Shown here: one piece after another, positions 48,349 to 63,157 of the stretch
How the letters are laid out: the number at the start of each line of letters is the position of its first letter
Numbering within the stretch: the first letter of the stretch is position 1
NCBI GenBank assembly: GCA_026168455.1
Contig: CM047426.1
Span: 35,213,058 to 35,277,057 of the forward strand
Direction: 5' to 3'
DNA from: Theocolax elegans
Taxonomy: Eukaryota; Arthropoda; Insecta; Hymenoptera; Cerocephalidae
Length of the DNA stretch: 64,000 nucleotides
The notes under the pieces: model-generated
What the model was told of the DNA's origin: nothing
What the model saw: the letters and a program-made list of their open reading frames with translations, nothing else
The model's database searches: none
Made by a program: the position numbers and the translations under genes

Positions 48349-49948
48349 ATCCCTTTTCTGGCCCTCATACCGAGAATATGTGTAGGTTATATTATCCTGG
48401 GCTTCAATTCTCTACGATCACGACGACACTTTCAATCCACAGGAACCCTTCCAATGAGATTGACTGTCAAATGATCTTTAACACGCGCAGCGTCGAAAAT
48501 AGTTCTAATTAATCGTTTACACTAATCTCCTAGAGATTAACTTTTATATTCCATCAATTTTTATCGATTAACTTCTGCAATATTTATTTATTCTAGACTT
48601 TCGACATAACGAATGTATTGCTTATTTATGCATAAATATTACATAATAAAAAATAATAAAAATCATGTACTTAATTTACATACATGTTGTTATATTAATT
48701 TAAATACTGCAAACTACTCGAAATCTTTTTTTTTCTGGAGAAACTATAAAATAATACATTTAATTATAATTAAAGTTTTTATTATTTAAAATATGTCTGT
48801 TTGCAAAGAGATAACAATATGCCACAGTGAATTATAAACGTACACTTGACGCATACGCAATTTTGTTACTACTTATTATTTAATTTGGAAAATAAAAGAA
48901 AACAATGAGAATTAATTTAAATTGTGCGCTACCTGACGTAAGCCAATGGAGAAAATGCGTGATACGTTAATAATATTGATAAGTACCGTATCTGTTCATT
49001 TGGATTTATGCAGTTAGTTTAGTCGTTAACGTACAATCGTGGGAATCGCGCATCGATTCGGTGGAATTAGTTCATCCATTAATAACTTTCCATGCATAGA
49101 GAGCGTATTACTGTATTTCTACGATATTATCGTATTTTTTAGATGGAAAGATATTCTCGCCCCATAAATTTTTGAACGATTGTTGCATGTGAAGTATTGT
49201 ATTTAATTGAATAATATTAGTATGACTAGTAACGACGCACTATGCAGAATTAACCCCTCTCAATGAATATTATTGTTCTTATTATTATCGGAAAATAGTA
49301 AATAATATATTGCTTTTAATGTATCTTTTATAATTTAATAAAACTAACAAGTAATATCAAATTACAGCCTTGCAATGATCTTCTAAGTGAGCAGCACAGC
49401 ACAACAGATATAACCATAAAAAATAAAAAACGCGTATTAAAATTTAATAAGCTTAATTAATATGAAATTCGTTAAAGTTAATTTTATAATAGCACACAGC
49501 AATTCTCTATCGTTTATCGATTATATCTTTAAATTAATAAAAATAATATTATGAATAAAGTGTGATGTAATCAAACAAGCACCGTTACATATTTTTATAA
49601 AGAAATATAACAAACAATATTAATGATGCATGCCTCTTATAATACAAAATTCATAATAACTTCTTAACGAGCAGGTTCATATAAAAGGAAACTTTCATCA
49701 ACACGTATAAAGAAAAAAGTAAGTAAAAAAAGGACAACGAGGCGAACCGGGCAGTGTAGCTTGAGAACCGTCACTCGGTCACCAAAAGGGCTTACCAAAG
49801 AAGAAAAAAGAAGAAAGAAAGAAAGAAGGAGCTACACCGAACAGAAAAGAAGGAAAAAAATCTCCAAAGACGTATATATGTGTCCCGAATGAATAGGTAA
49901 TGACCAGTGCTCGAGGTACCTCCAAGCTTATGAAATTCCCATATGTAA
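48349..49948. other. Non-coding AT-rich stretch
   Basis: Strongly AT-rich from about 48540 to 49680, with no supported gene. It becomes purine-rich near 49700-49850 (GAAAGAAAG words). Confidence 0.55.
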
Positions 49949-49973
49949 AGAGAGAGAGAGAGAGAGGGGGGGG
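49949..49973. repeat. (GA)n followed by an 8-G run
   Basis: GA repeats at 49949-49966, then G at 49966-49973. Purine-rich DNA continues to about 50030. Confidence 0.9.
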
Positions 49974-51849
49974 ATGGGTAGATGGAAAAGGGTGGCAGAT
50001 GGAGAAGGGAGAGAAAAAGAGAAGCCTTCCGTGGAACTCGGGTGCGTCTTGAGTGAAAAACATTCATTGATTACTCCTACTCGGCGTTGCCTCGCCCCTC
50101 TCCCAAGTATATACATATCCCGACATTGCTTTTCTCGTGCGGCGAACAAAAGCGAACGGTGGGGGGAAGGACTAGGAGAATAGAAAAAGTGGGCGCAAGA
50201 AGGCCGGACCTTTAGGCTAAGTAGAGGGGGAAATATGTATATGTATACACGTTCACACAGAAACACGCATACACGCGAGGTCGATTATTTGACTAACGAC
50301 TTATTTGCACTTCCGTCATAATCACGCGCGCAAATACACGAGGCCTAAGCAGAAAACTTGACACACAAGGTATATGCACGTATATCCAATACTTATGTAC
50401 ATCAACACACACGCACGCACGCAAACACACGCACACACACATACATACAAAACTTGGTCGACTATTAAATCGTAATCCCCTTCGGCCTTGACGTCTCACG
50501 TACAACGAGAGTACTAAAAGCAATTTTGACCGCGCACGGACCGACGACGCTTTTCTCGTGTATTACGCACGTGAAAGCATGAAAAATCGGTGCGCTACCT
50601 TCTTTCGACCTATAAGGAAAATCCCGCGTAATGCTTAACTTGACGCTCGGCGATCGAGGAAGCTTGGACCGGTCGATAAGGTAAGCACACACACACACAC
50701 ATTCGCAACTTGAGAGGTCGTTTTTACCAGCTCGGCCAAGATTAATTTTGCGATCCATAAACCGTGCTTGGTGACCGAACAAAATAGCCGATCGAGTGCT
50801 TGGAAATTCTACAACGTAGATGATTAAATAGTAGGCAAATTCTAAGGTCATTTCGATTAATAAATGCAACTTGCGATTTTACGTTATTTCATAGCAAGTA
50901 TAAGGAATTTCAAAATTTTTTCATTATTTATTCAACCTTCTTTAATTACATTTATATCATAATAATATTTAATAAGTAAAGATTAATTACTAATCGTATA
51001 ATCAACTCATCATTTGCAGTAATCCGTCGATAATTAAAACGAAAAAAAAGAATATTAAGTAAAAAATAAATATTGTTAGAATTTCTTAAATTTAAGAGGT
51101 TTTGAAAGTTACTGTACGAAGGCAACGATGATCAGATTTCAGTGCAATAAACGGCATGGAGTGTAACCAGATCGGCACCGTAATGTCCTGCGATCGAGAT
51201 GGCTGCTGAATTTTATGACTCTCGAATCAATTTATAAAGGTAAAAACGATAAAAATATACTGTATATCCACGCTAATAAAATAGTAAAACCGCTTTAATA
51301 CCTATCCTTCGTAATAGAATTTTTTTTTGAAACGTTGAAAAGTGATAAAATTTAACTACAACTTCCGATTAAGATGAAATTCAATATCAATGTTTGTAAC
51401 TTAGCACTGAATTAAACGATATTGCAACTCGAACATATATGTTTGTTAATTTTATTTTTATACTTTATTTTATATGTTTATGCAATCCTTGCAAGTTTAA
51501 TAAAGTAATGATGTGATATAGAAATATTAAATAGGTATGAAACTGTCTTTAAAGCCTGTACTTTATCGATAAATTTTATAGCTATAATTATATTTCATAC
51601 ATTCTTAACAAATGTCAATATTTGGTTAAATTATTTCTAAACTTAAATTCCTAACTGAAAAATTAATTATAAGTATTAATAAAGATATTAAAATGGGTAT
51701 TCGCTATAATTCCTGAGTAGCACAAATTGCTTCAATTAATAAACTGGGATAAACGTCAGAATGCAGATAATGGAAAGTAGTAAAAAATGCATTGCGTCAT
51801 TATAAAATCGTTCGTCTCGAAGAATGTACATCTGAAAAGCGAGAAACCA

Positions 51850-51851
<2 letters not shown>
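49974..51851. other. Non-coding, CpG-rich then AT-rich
   Basis: The CpG-richer part to about 50800 holds CA-type microsatellites at 50403-50449 and 50685-50701. The rest is AT-rich. A minus-strand frame of 134 codons (50465-50869) spans the CA repeat and shows no domain. Confidence 0.5.

Positions 51852-51882
<31 letters not shown>
51852..51882. repeat. (GA)n microsatellite
   Basis: Uninterrupted GA of about 31 bp in a CpG-rich island (about 51850-52520). Confidence 0.95.
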
Positions 51883-51885
<3 letters not shown>

Positions 51886-54800
51886 GTAGAATCATTAGAA
51901 GGCAAGAGGTATAACAAGAGAATACACAACTGGTGCGGAGGTTCGTCGAGTAGAGGAAATAGGTCGCGATGCGTTCTGTTTGCGCGCGTAATGACCTGGC
52001 GAGTTTGTTGTGCCACCCGGCACTCGAGGTTGCACCGCACACGCACCGCGTAATTGTCGTCGCAAACCCTTCGTCCACGGCTGCTTAATAAAGCGCAATT
52101 CGCGGGAAGCGCCACGTTGTTTGGGGTTAAATTTGACCATGCCGCCAAATAAGTGGGAAATCCTTTTCCAAAAGTTGGAGGCTGAAATTTATGCGTCTCC
52201 CAAATTAGATACATACATACCCGTTCATATACGCACGCCCACCCACATACACTGATAGACCCACACAAAAGTAACCCTCTGATACTGAGGGGGATTGTGC
52301 GAAAAGCGTGACCGAGGGCTCGCGCTCCGTGAAATTAAAATCAACCACCTTCGTATTCTCTATTCTGCGACAAGATTTCTTCTTTACTTTCCATTTTGTT
52401 TCACCTTTTTTCTGAACATACTGCCGTGGGCGTTTTTCTTTTCTTTTATACACCGCTTACTTCTTTTCTAGGCTCTTTCGTTGACTCAAGAGGTCGCTTT
52501 GCACTTTATGACACACGTCTCACGTATACTCGACGGAATTGTTTCTACAACAATCTACCTTAGTATAATCTCATTTTTATGTTACTCGCAAGATTAATTG
52601 CTTTCTTACGCTTGTTACCCTAAGCACCGGGAATAAACTAAATCTACTACGTTTTTATAAATACTATATATTGTTATTTGAAATAAGTACCGTTTTCCTG
52701 TTTTGGGTCTGCGAATAAATACCGCTCAATCAATAGCTTAACTACTTATAATCTTTTAGTTTATATTCTTCATCAAAGAAATGTAGTAATTTAGTAAAAA
52801 ATCTCTTTGGTCACAAATAATAGCCCTAAACATAATATTCTGCATTATTTAAGATTATTTAAAAAATAATATTTATATCTTAGTCTTATTAAATATTTTA
52901 CAATGCATTTCTAAAATGTCTGGTATACCATAAAAAATTCATGATACTCTTGATGTTTCAACATTAAATGTTATTAAAGCGATGAAAACCTTTCCGCAAG
53001 AAAAATAAGCAAATGCATAGAGAGATACATCATCCAGTCTATAAAATCGTAGACCGAAAACTCAAGAATCTCACGAGTAAATGTTCCATTAGAGACAAAA
53101 TTTCGACAAAAACACGATGGATCACGCAGTTACACATAACTGGTCTCTTGGTTTTCCCACCAATCATTTGGTTAAGTGCGCGAAGCATATCGTACGACGA
53201 TGCTCATGCGATACGTATTCGCGTAAACAAAATGTGTATGCAAGAATGTATATGTGCGCGAGAATACATACAGGAAGAAAAGAGCAAAGTGAACAAACGG
53301 GAGAGCGTGGGAGTGATCGATGGGGTGGCGACCAAGCGTGTCTAAATAATTAGCTGTCTCTGTTCCTAACCCGCGAGCGCCGTTGGTTGCGTGAAAGCGA
53401 GTGAACGACGCCTGCACCCTAAACAGACAATATGGGCTTGAGCTTGGTGCTTGTGTGCTGGGCTACTCCTGCAACGACTGTGATTTCCTTCTCTCTGCCA
53501 GTTGCCGAGAAGCGATATCTTCTTTCTCGTCATCCCTTAGATCTCTTTAACACCATCTTTCTTCACCGCTAAGCGTATAAAATGTTTATGCTATCGCAAT
53601 ACCGATACAGAATACTCGTTCTATTTATACTCATGTTTACAAATTTTTTAAACAACTAACCTCGTCAATTACCGCACCAATCACATAGTAACTTTGCATC
53701 ATCATAATAGATTGCGTAGTAACAAAGGGAAATTTTCTCGTACTTTTGATTAAATTTTTCTATAAAATATTAATTATTATAAAAACAGTAATTTTCAGTC
53801 GGTAAATAACTCGAATGTTAACATAACAACTTGTTGCCTTGACAATCTAACGTTTTCTCCAATAAAATAATTACAATTTAATATTTAATTACAACCAACA
53901 CTATAAGCAATGTAGACAATGAAGTTACGTTAAAACTTTAACTCGCGGAACCTCACAACGAAGTAACCAATGGTATATCCATGGATTCGTAACTATCGTG
54001 CTGCCTTATCCACAATTGTCTACGTTATACTGTTGCAGTTGCAACTCCTCTGCTATATAGTAAAAATCGATTTACACTCTTGTAGTTCCTGGAGCTACAA
54101 TATTGCTTTCCGTGTACTGGATATTCGAGTATGGAAATGTGCGCAGCTTCGGACGTGTAGCACGAACGGCAATGTTTAAATTAACGCCCCGCCCGCACGT
54201 CCTCAAGGGTTTTGTTCGTACAAAGAAAAAACGAAGGGAGCAACGAGTTGCACGAAGATAAACAAAAAAAAATATCGAGAAACGGAAAAAGAAACTCGGC
54301 AATCACCGCTTGGCTCTTGCACGATTCCAACTGCTTCTTCCCTTTATCAGTACTGCTGTATCCTGACACCCCCGCAAGATCGGGAAGAATCACAGATTTC
54401 TACAAATATGCGGATTATTTTACCAAGCCGTTCTCATCGATTCCAAGGTATGTAGTTTTATTTTTCTTTTTTATTTTGATTTCCTGCGCCTTTGTTGCAT
54501 TTCTTTGACAAAGCTTTCTTTTCTTTTCTTTAGAAGCAGAATCTTTTGAGAACAACAAAAGGTTTAACTTAGTTTTAATGTACTACAAAATACTGAAAAA
54601 CTGTGAATGTAAATTTAGAAACTCCGCGTAAGCAAAGTAATTTGGTAAAAAAAGTAAAATGAAATTCAAAATTTAACTCGTGCTTATTATTTTTTACTAA
54701 TTTTTACTCAAATTTACTCAAATCGTAAATTAAATCGTAAATAATTAAAACTAAAAATTCTTCTACAAATTATTTGAAAGTTTGATTATAATCCGACAAA

Positions 54801-56314
54801 TTTTCACCAACACGCTCGAACGTGCGAAAATAATTTGAAATGTTAAGTGCTAGCTAGTGCAGATGAATCTAAATGCATTAGAACCATCTTAACTACCTTC
54901 TTTAGTAGAAATTCGCATTTCAACGGGTTTTACTCTAGCTATAATAATTCGTTTTCAAATTTTAATATTAATTTGCGGTATGTATACGTATGTATAAATT
55001 GTACGAACTAAGACTTTAGAGAAGAGAAAAGGGACAAGTGCACGCGCTAACATAGGTATATACCGATGAAATTACGGTGCGTTTTGTACAGGCAATGCAA
55101 GCGAGGCTTATGGCTTTGAGCTGATTTCATCAGAGATTATATCCACGACGTTATAACTTACGAGATAAGCTCCAGAGCGCTTCGCGAGCCATAATCGCGT
55201 AAAATTATTCGGTTCTTTAATCCCTAAAATCTGGCCTCTCGAGTAATTGATATTAAGTTCGTTTCATCAATAAATTTTGTAGAATGTTATTCATTATTAC
55301 ATGTAATATTATATGTATACATATTCTTCCCTCAAAACCATAAATTAATTCGAAAATATAGGTGTTTTAATTGTTTCCCAAATTAGAGAATTTTTTTTTA
55401 TTTTTTCCCGTAATTGTAGATTTTTTATCGACTTTCCGATATATACCAATTGTTCAAATAAATAAATATTTTGTCTATAAAAACCAAGTGTGTGGTAGGA
55501 TACTGTAATATATTAGAGTTTTACTTACAAATAATTGTAACAGAAATTCGAGTTTACCTGAAACATAAAAAAAATAAAACAAGTTAAAAAATATTCTATT
55601 TATTAGATAATTTTTTAATTATATTTGTTTGGGTAATATATTGAAATGTAGTTAATTTTCAACATGTATTATTTGTCTGACGTTATTATATTTGCGGGCA
55701 CCTTCATATTTAAATTGATTTATAATTACAATTTTATACAACAAATATTTATCGATTTAAAATAGTTTCTATTATTATTAATATGTAAACTAAAAACGTA
55801 TCAATTTTCATGTATAAAAAATAGTTTCCCTTCGCTAATCATTTAGAATCGTTCTATTAATACCTTCTATATATAAAGATATTACATTTAAATAGTAACA
55901 TACAGTAAAAATAATTTGAATAATATACTATTCGTAGTAAAATAGAGGAATGTATTATTAGTCTATTAAACTCTATTGCTTTATTGCGATTTAACCTATA
56001 TTAATATAACCTAGCAGGGAAATATATACCTACTATTTTTCACGGCTCGTTAATTTGCACGCTTCGAAAAATCGATGCATCCTTTCGTACCCAACGAGTT
56101 GGATCGTAACTCGACGGATGCCATATTTGAAAATGATATTTAAGTATCACGGGTTATGAACAGCCAAGATATACACGAGAAAATAAACAGAATGTGTAAA
56201 GTGTCCTTTAGGTGCTAACGGCTTAAGAGACTCTTTCGGTCTACAAACAAGAGTTGCCGGATCTGCTGCCCACCGATTTACATGAGCCTCTCGCCATTTT
56301 CTTTTACGAGCAAC
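51883..56314. other. Non-coding stretch with several islands
   Basis: CpG-richer blocks lie at 51883-52520, 53000-53560, 53940-54390, 55030-55250 and from 56080. The intervals are very AT-rich. A 170-codon minus-strand frame (51756-52268) depends on the GA tract and has no recognisable domain. Confidence 0.5.
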
Positions 56315-56337
56315 AGAGAGAGAGAGAGAGAGGAGAG
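56315..56337. repeat. (GA)n microsatellite, short
   Basis: Short GA run. A CT-rich run of opposite orientation follows at 56536-56575 in the same island. Confidence 0.85.
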
Positions 56338-59300
56338 CGAATCGAAATATTTTCGGAAAAGACCCCCTCGAAAACATTGCTGCGCTGGACCCTCGTTTCA
56401 TCCTCCTCCTCTTTGCGACGGGGCAAAGTCGTCGCAATATTCACGGTAATATTCTCAGGCAATAGAAACCATTCTTCCGGTGGTATAGTAGCCCTTCTCT
56501 TATACCAGATCTGCAGCCTGTTTCTTGCGTTTATCTCCTCCCTCTCTCTCTCCCTTTCTGTCTATCTCTCTCTCCCGCCCGCCTTCGTTTTTTCCTTTAT
56601 TTTTCGGAGAGTGTCCATTCTCAACACATTCGTATGAGGGAACGTGTACCGGGTGTTGAGAGTGAGAAAGAAAGAAAGGATGGGAGAGCCCTGATTAAGC
56701 GATAAACCGATCGCGTATATTATACGCATCGAGTGATTCTGAGAAAAACTTACAAGTACTTTTTTGCTACTCATGAATAACCATTTTTATGCTGAGACTT
56801 TAGCAATTTTAAGATAAATAATGGTTTATACTTTTGAATCGGTTGGATACAAATTTATATTTTAATGTATTCTTTTTTATACGTGTTCTTTTAATCTTGT
56901 TGGTATTTGTTGAGCAATCAAAAATTAAATATGAAACAGCTATGTGAACAAAAATATGTATAAAGTGTTTCCAGTTTTGTCCTTCTGATGACATTTTTTT
57001 CGCATTCTTTTCGCTTATTTATTAGAATGAAATGGGCTGTTTCACTACATTTGTCCATTTATAAGGTATTTATAACCATCCAAAAATGACTTTCATCGAG
57101 TATGTCGAAATCAAAAGTAGCTATTGAACGACGGGATTAATATTGTGTATGGCAAATTTAATTCGGATGTTAGAAAATCGTACAAATCTTTAGAGAGATT
57201 GTTTCTAAGACGAAAACAATAAGGAGTTCAAATAAATAATCGAGTGACTGCTACGAATTAATAGAAAATTCAGATTTTAAAATATCATAATCGTTGGGAA
57301 CTGCAGTTAAAGATATCACAGGTTATGCTCATACTATGAAATGAGAGATTACAGTGAAAAAAAAAACGTTTTACGACTGAAAATTGATAGAACAATTTTC
57401 ATATCCATTTCCACCGGGGTTTAAATAAATAATTTAATTATAGTAAAAATATTTTACATTAGTTGTACCTGAATTCGATATTTTCAGTGAACATAATAAT
57501 TTGAATAATATCGTTGTAATTGCTCTTTGCCATATAATATTTAAATAAATAAGTTGCCGTAAATTATACTGACCAAGTATTTACGACACATTTATTCTTC
57601 AAACACTTTAAGTTTCTTTAAAGTAATTTTAAGTCCGAACAGCTCTAAACTTTTACGAGCTCAAGACTCCTTGTTTATTAGCGAAGGAAAACCAAAAAAG
57701 CTTAAAAAAAAGTTTTGTAAAAGTTACTGTGTTCTCATGTTTAAAGAATTACATATGCCTTTTTATAACCCGGTGAAAAACAATTTTGAAGCCACTCTAC
57801 ATTAGTGAACTAGAGCTCACGTAACTCTGCACTAAACAATTATGTAACATTGGTGCAGCGCAACTAGTTTTATAGTTAACTTGTACGCGATAAATAATTT
57901 GTTTATACTTCGCAAAACCGAATAAGAAAGTTAATAGCGTCAATACAACTATACGATAAAAAAAAATACACCAAAGATATTAATTTAAGTGGAAAATATT
58001 TAAGACGCATGAAAAAGTAACAATATACCCAGATAGTTGCATAGATATATATTATTGAATTAATAACCAAGTATAGACCGTCAAGTCGCATAGAAGCGAT
58101 TCAGTAGTGTCGGCAAATGCTTGGTAGATAGCAGTTAATGTTTAGTCCGGCCCAGACGAAGAGCTATCAAGATAAGTCGGTATACCGAGGCGCTCGTTGA
58201 TAAACGAATCCCTGCTCCCGAGACTTTACGAAATCCGGCAGACGGGCGTGCCGCGCAAATCTCCTTTTTCCTTCCTGAGACGCTGTTATCGTTGAAGGCA
58301 TACGCGGGGGCTTGACGCTCATCGATAAGGGGAGCATCGATTCCTCTAGACTGGTATAAACCATGAGAAAATGTTGTAAAATCGAGCGGACAACAGGTCT
58401 TGTACATTTTCTTAATATTTTCCTTTACTTTCGTATATTGCTATGATACGTGAATTTAAATCAATTATCAGAATTTAATTAATTCTATCGGCTATCGCAC
58501 TTTATCGTATTAATTTATAACTTTTCTATAAATATGCAGGACAAAAAATGAAATCGACGACTCGGTTTCTTAAATAATTTTACGGGTTAAAAATTTAAAT
58601 ATACAGACGTACAAGAACTCGAAATTCAACTACATATGGATTTAATGCGTAGCTATTTCTCGTATACGTAGGATATATCGGGTGAAAACATAAATTCTCA
58701 TCGAATCCGCGCGTGGAAAAGTATCGAACTAACCAAAAGACCGAACTATACCCATCGAAAGTTTACCTCGCATCTTATACGCGCGGGACTCACGGTATAG
58801 GGGTGAAATAGTACCCGTGTACGGAACACAATATTGCGGATCAATAAACCTCAATAAAGTCAATTTCTGTCGCGAAGGCATCTGAATACAAGATATTTTG
58901 TATTCCATCGACAGTCCGGAGCTGTGCCACCGTCCGTGCTTCGAATGCAGATTAACGTACACGCACCCGCGCACACGCACACAAATATATGTATATATAT
59001 ATGTACGTACGTGTACAAACGTAACCAGCTAAAAACGCACCCGAAAGAAGGAAAATCCACGTGTAACATTAAGCGAGGGAGTTATATTTCTTCGGTGCAT
59101 CCTAGCTTCTTGGCGCCGTCCCGCTCGGTTTCTTTGATGATACAAGCGCGAAGACAGAAGAGCCACTGTCTGAGCGCGAGGAATAACCGAGCCACAAAAA
59201 AGTGCTACAACGTTACTCGGTACTATTTTCCTTGTTTTACTTTATCTTCGCGTATTCTATTTCTCAATAATAGTGGCAGAGGAGTTGACCTTCTTTCGAT

Positions 59301-60231
59301 TTGGCTTTTATTTCGTGAGCTTTGCAGATTCTTTTTATTTTTATTGTATACGATACGCGTGTTTTCTTTATTATTTGGCACACTTTCTCTGCATACCGAT
59401 TTTTCTTTCAATATACTAAACCAATATATAAGGGCAATAATTAGGTACTTTGTATTTTACTCAGGATAGATATTGAACTATACGAAAAGTACGATTTTTT
59501 ATTTCGTTATTTTTTTTACAAAGAAATACGGATATTTACATTTTACAATATGTAAGAATAGTTTAAGATTATTATATGTAGATAATGTCTGGGTTTAAAT
59601 ATTTATTTCTTTAAATCCAAAGTTCATAATAATATTTATTTGATAAGAATAGAATAAGATAAATGTTTAAATTTCGTACGTAAACAGTATAATTTGCTTT
59701 ACATTTTTTTATATTATATAATTTGCATAAAAAAATTTTACTAATGAACAAACTGATTTTCTTTTTAAATAAATTAATAAACTAATATACGTTAAAAATA
59801 TTAGATTTGAAACTTACCATTTTTATGAATCGTAAGTACTTTTTATTTTGAAAACCACATTTAAAATTGTTATTGTCGTTAACGCACGACACCAATGGAA
59901 TATATACATTACATACATCTTTAATCGAGGCTCTCCGATTTTTCTGAGTAAAATATATTTCATTCGTAAATAGTACAGTAACTTGAACGAACGAAAGAAT
60001 CTAGATAATGGAACTAGCAAATAATGGAAATTTGAATAGGTTGAAAATGGCCGAGTAAAAAGAAAAATTTAACTTACATGCTCTAGTGAAAAGAGTCAAC
60101 GTCAAAATACATTATGAGAGTTGTCGTCGTGGAACCGGTACTTGGTTATAGACTATCGACATCTCACGCGCTTTTCCGTAATTTTGCGCATAATCGAAGA
60201 TGAAGGGCGTGAAGACGAACAATATGATAAA

Positions 60232-60234
<3 letters not shown>
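56338..60234. other. Non-coding stretch
   Basis: It contains the CT-rich run 56536-56575, a CA/TA/ACGT-type simple region at 58959-59016, and CpG-richer blocks at 58080-58420, 58670-59280 and from 60100. Frames up to 181 codons (58924-59469, plus) lack any domain and start within simple repeats. Confidence 0.5.

Positions 60235-60272
<38 letters not shown>
60235..60272. repeat. (GA)n microsatellite
   Basis: Uninterrupted GA of 38 bp within a CpG-rich island (about 60100-60640). Confidence 0.95.
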
Positions 60273-60274
<2 letters not shown>

Positions 60275-61440
60275 ACCTTAGATCTGAACGAGCGAACGCG
60301 TAATCCAAGTTCAAAGCCCATTCACACGTTTAGGGAGAGAAAAGGCCCTCGCGTACTTTTTCGCTATAAAAGCACATAAGCTATAAGACCCGGGGATTCG
60401 GCACGTTAGGCCAAATCGAAGTATACGACTTGCGTAATAAGAAAGTCTCGAGGTCTACGCGATGAAGCAAAAGTGGTGTGCGACATGGGTATATTAGGTG
60501 CAAAGCAGGGTTACCCTCGTAACGACCTCAAGAATTTTTCAATTTTTTCGCTAAACGATGTATACCAGAGCTAAACCTGAGCTACTATTGGTCGGCTTTG
60601 AATTTGCAATTCGTTTTATGTTCTTACGAACCGAGACTTTTTTTCTACTAACTTTAGACTCCCGCTAGACTATTTATGAGTTGCCTGTGAGATTGAATTT
60701 TTAGGTTTTGAATAAATATTAAATGCTGTAGAATTTTATCAGATTTCTTTATGATTATATTGTCCACGCTAGTAAAAACAAACGAAAAGAAGGGTATCAC
60801 TTTAAAATTTCTTTTAAAATAATTTGTGTATTTTGTTACCGACGGTGACCGATTGTTTTTTCCAGAGCAATATAGATTTATTATATCTATTTCTTTCTTT
60901 TGTATCACTGTAACTTAATCCATTATAGACACCTTTAACCATTTTCCAACTGGATATTTTCGGTGCAAACTTTTATATGTAATAATAATTGTAATATACT
61001 ATTAAAATTTTCAAGATTGACACTTTATCATTTAATGACTCTGTATTTAGATTTCTCATAAATTAGAATTTATTAATAAATAAAAAATAAATACATAAAC
61101 AATGAACTTGGGTAAAATAATAAATAAAATTATCCATTTAATAGCACAATAATCCCCTTAGGCGGTAACAAAATTAAAAACTATAAATTAGTATAAACGA
61201 AAACTAACAAATTAATTGACTAAAGCATAGAGGAACATGTGCAAATTAAATAAATCCATTCGCAATCCCGCTTTATCAAATCAATTTTTCTTTTCTGTAA
61301 AGAATCCCCTTCCAAATATTCGATTACGCTAAACAGTATCAACATTTACCTAATGCTCGAATTTCGACAGCGCGTATTAATTACTCAAAAAACCCAAGGT
61401 TATGGATATAAATGACCAAAAAGGTGGAGTTAGGTTGATA
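60273..61440. other. Non-coding stretch
   Basis: CpG-richer to about 60640, then strongly AT-rich. Nothing recognised. Confidence 0.55.
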
Positions 61441-61458
61441 ATCTCTCTCCGTCCCTCC

Positions 61459-61489
<31 letters not shown>

Positions 61490-61491
61490 CT
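61441..61491. repeat. CT-rich microsatellite
   Basis: TCTCTCC/GTCCCTCC variants pass into uniform CT. Confidence 0.9.
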
Positions 61492-61529
61492 CGTTCCCTT
61501 CCTTTGTGTCGAATCTGAATGGAGGCGTT

Positions 61530-61558
61530 CTATCGGTTAGATGTCGGCCGACCGATAG
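61530..61558. repeat. Short hairpin, 8-bp stem
   Basis: CTATCGGT (61530-61537) pairs with ACCGATAG (61551-61558). A second hairpin with an 8-bp stem, TGGCTCGT/ACGAGCCA, lies at 62211-62234. Both are in CpG-rich islands; a protein site or chance are equally possible. Confidence 0.5.
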
Positions 61559-63157
61559 GATGCCGTTTTCTAAGGTCGGCTAGAACGAGGGAATTCATCC
61601 GGGCCATTTGGCTATCTTGGACATTAGATGTTCAGTGTAAAAGCGACCGGCGATTGCCGTCTATTCTCGAGTACCGGTGATAAACGGTGTGCAATACACT
61701 ACGCAAAAACCCAAAGGATGACCTGGCGTTATCGTCGTCACTTCTTTTTTAATCCGGTTGTATCCCAACTTTTTTGGTGAAGGGGGTCGGCACGAACGTT
61801 TTGACGAAGGATTGACTTCCCATGCATTGATCGGACGTACAAGTTCAAGGGCATTCTACTAGGTACATGCACACGCACTATATATGTATATATTATCTCT
61901 GTACTTCTTGAATATTTAAAAAAAATGCATTAACACGATATATACATGGTCCGAGAAAATACGAGATACTAAAATTAATTTGCTACCGTACACTGAAAAA
62001 AGCGCAGAATCTATCGAGAATAAGTTTGAGCGTATCGATCGAATACTTACGAGAAAATACTTAGAATTTGAATAACCGAGAAGAGAGAACGCTACATTTC
62101 GATGGCCGTAAAGAAAAGTCATGTAAACCATAAGTCTACTAGTGTCTAACGTAGTGTAACGAGTAACCAATGTCTAATACACCTACTCCGATAGACATTC
62201 CGTTATCCACTGGCTCGTACCATTGGACGAGCCAATTTATCACTGAGAAAGAGACGCCAAATCTAACATCATTTCAATCGGTACTTTTCATGGGACGACC
62301 TTAGGTCTTACCGCTCGTCTTCTATCTCTCTTTTCATTTCACCTACCCTCGAGTCTCTATCAATTTATTTATTTCTTTCTTTCTCGTAAGCGTGCACTCT
62401 CCGAGAAGCAGCGGACCGCGTAACGAGCAACGTAAATCAATCGGTTGACATTGTAGCTTCGTTTTCTTCTACAAGCCTCTTTTTCTGGCATTCATCCCTC
62501 AGGCTTTTTCTCTCGTATAGGAAGCACCTAGTTTTCCTCGTGTAATAGAAAATTCATATGCCTCAATATTGCAAGAGCGAGAAAAAGAGAAAATTGAGTT
62601 CAGTTGAAATCGTTTATTGGGTCCCTAGGGGTTGAAACCCCGTGGACACTAAAATTATACAGTCGAGAATACACATATAAATAAAATTAAATTAATTTAA
62701 AACTAATTAACAACGATTTTAATAAAAATATGCGCGAAAATAAACTATATAATACAAATAAAATATAATAACAAAATCATTAATAAGACTAGAATATCAT
62801 TAACAAAATCTAGAAAAAAACAAATATATAAGAATGCAAAAATAGCACAAATAAAATACTTACAGACTATTTAAAAAGTCATAATCACTCGCTTTTTAGG
62901 TAGGTGGTATCAGGGGCGAGGAGGAAAGAGAGTAAGAGAGTAAGAGAAAAAGCGATCGGTGGGATGTCTTCCTCGCCATCGCCTGACGCGCAATAACGTT
63001 TGATGTGTCTCTCTTTACTTTTTGCTGCTGCTGCCGTTACGAAAGATATCGCGAAATTAAACGCGCTGACCCGCGTGACAATAAATTTGAGCTTTTCAAA
63101 ATGCATTATTCAAATGAAATGCTGTACAGCGGAGGGAAAAATGAAACGAGCGACACA
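61559..63157. other. Non-coding stretch
   Basis: CpG-rich to about 61860, mixed to 62640, AT-rich to 62880, then CpG-rich. No gene or RNA is supported. Confidence 0.5.

Noticed and set aside
50403..50449. CRISPR-like regular repeats
   Set aside because: They are simple CA/CG microsatellites without distinct spacers, and the genome is eukaryotic.
51756..52268. 170-codon minus-strand ORF
   Set aside because: It depends on the GA tract and has no recognisable domain. Three other frames are open over the same bases.
58924..59469. 181-codon plus-strand ORF
   Set aside because: It starts in CA/TA simple sequence, is Phe/Leu/Arg-rich and has no recognisable domain, so it is likely chance.
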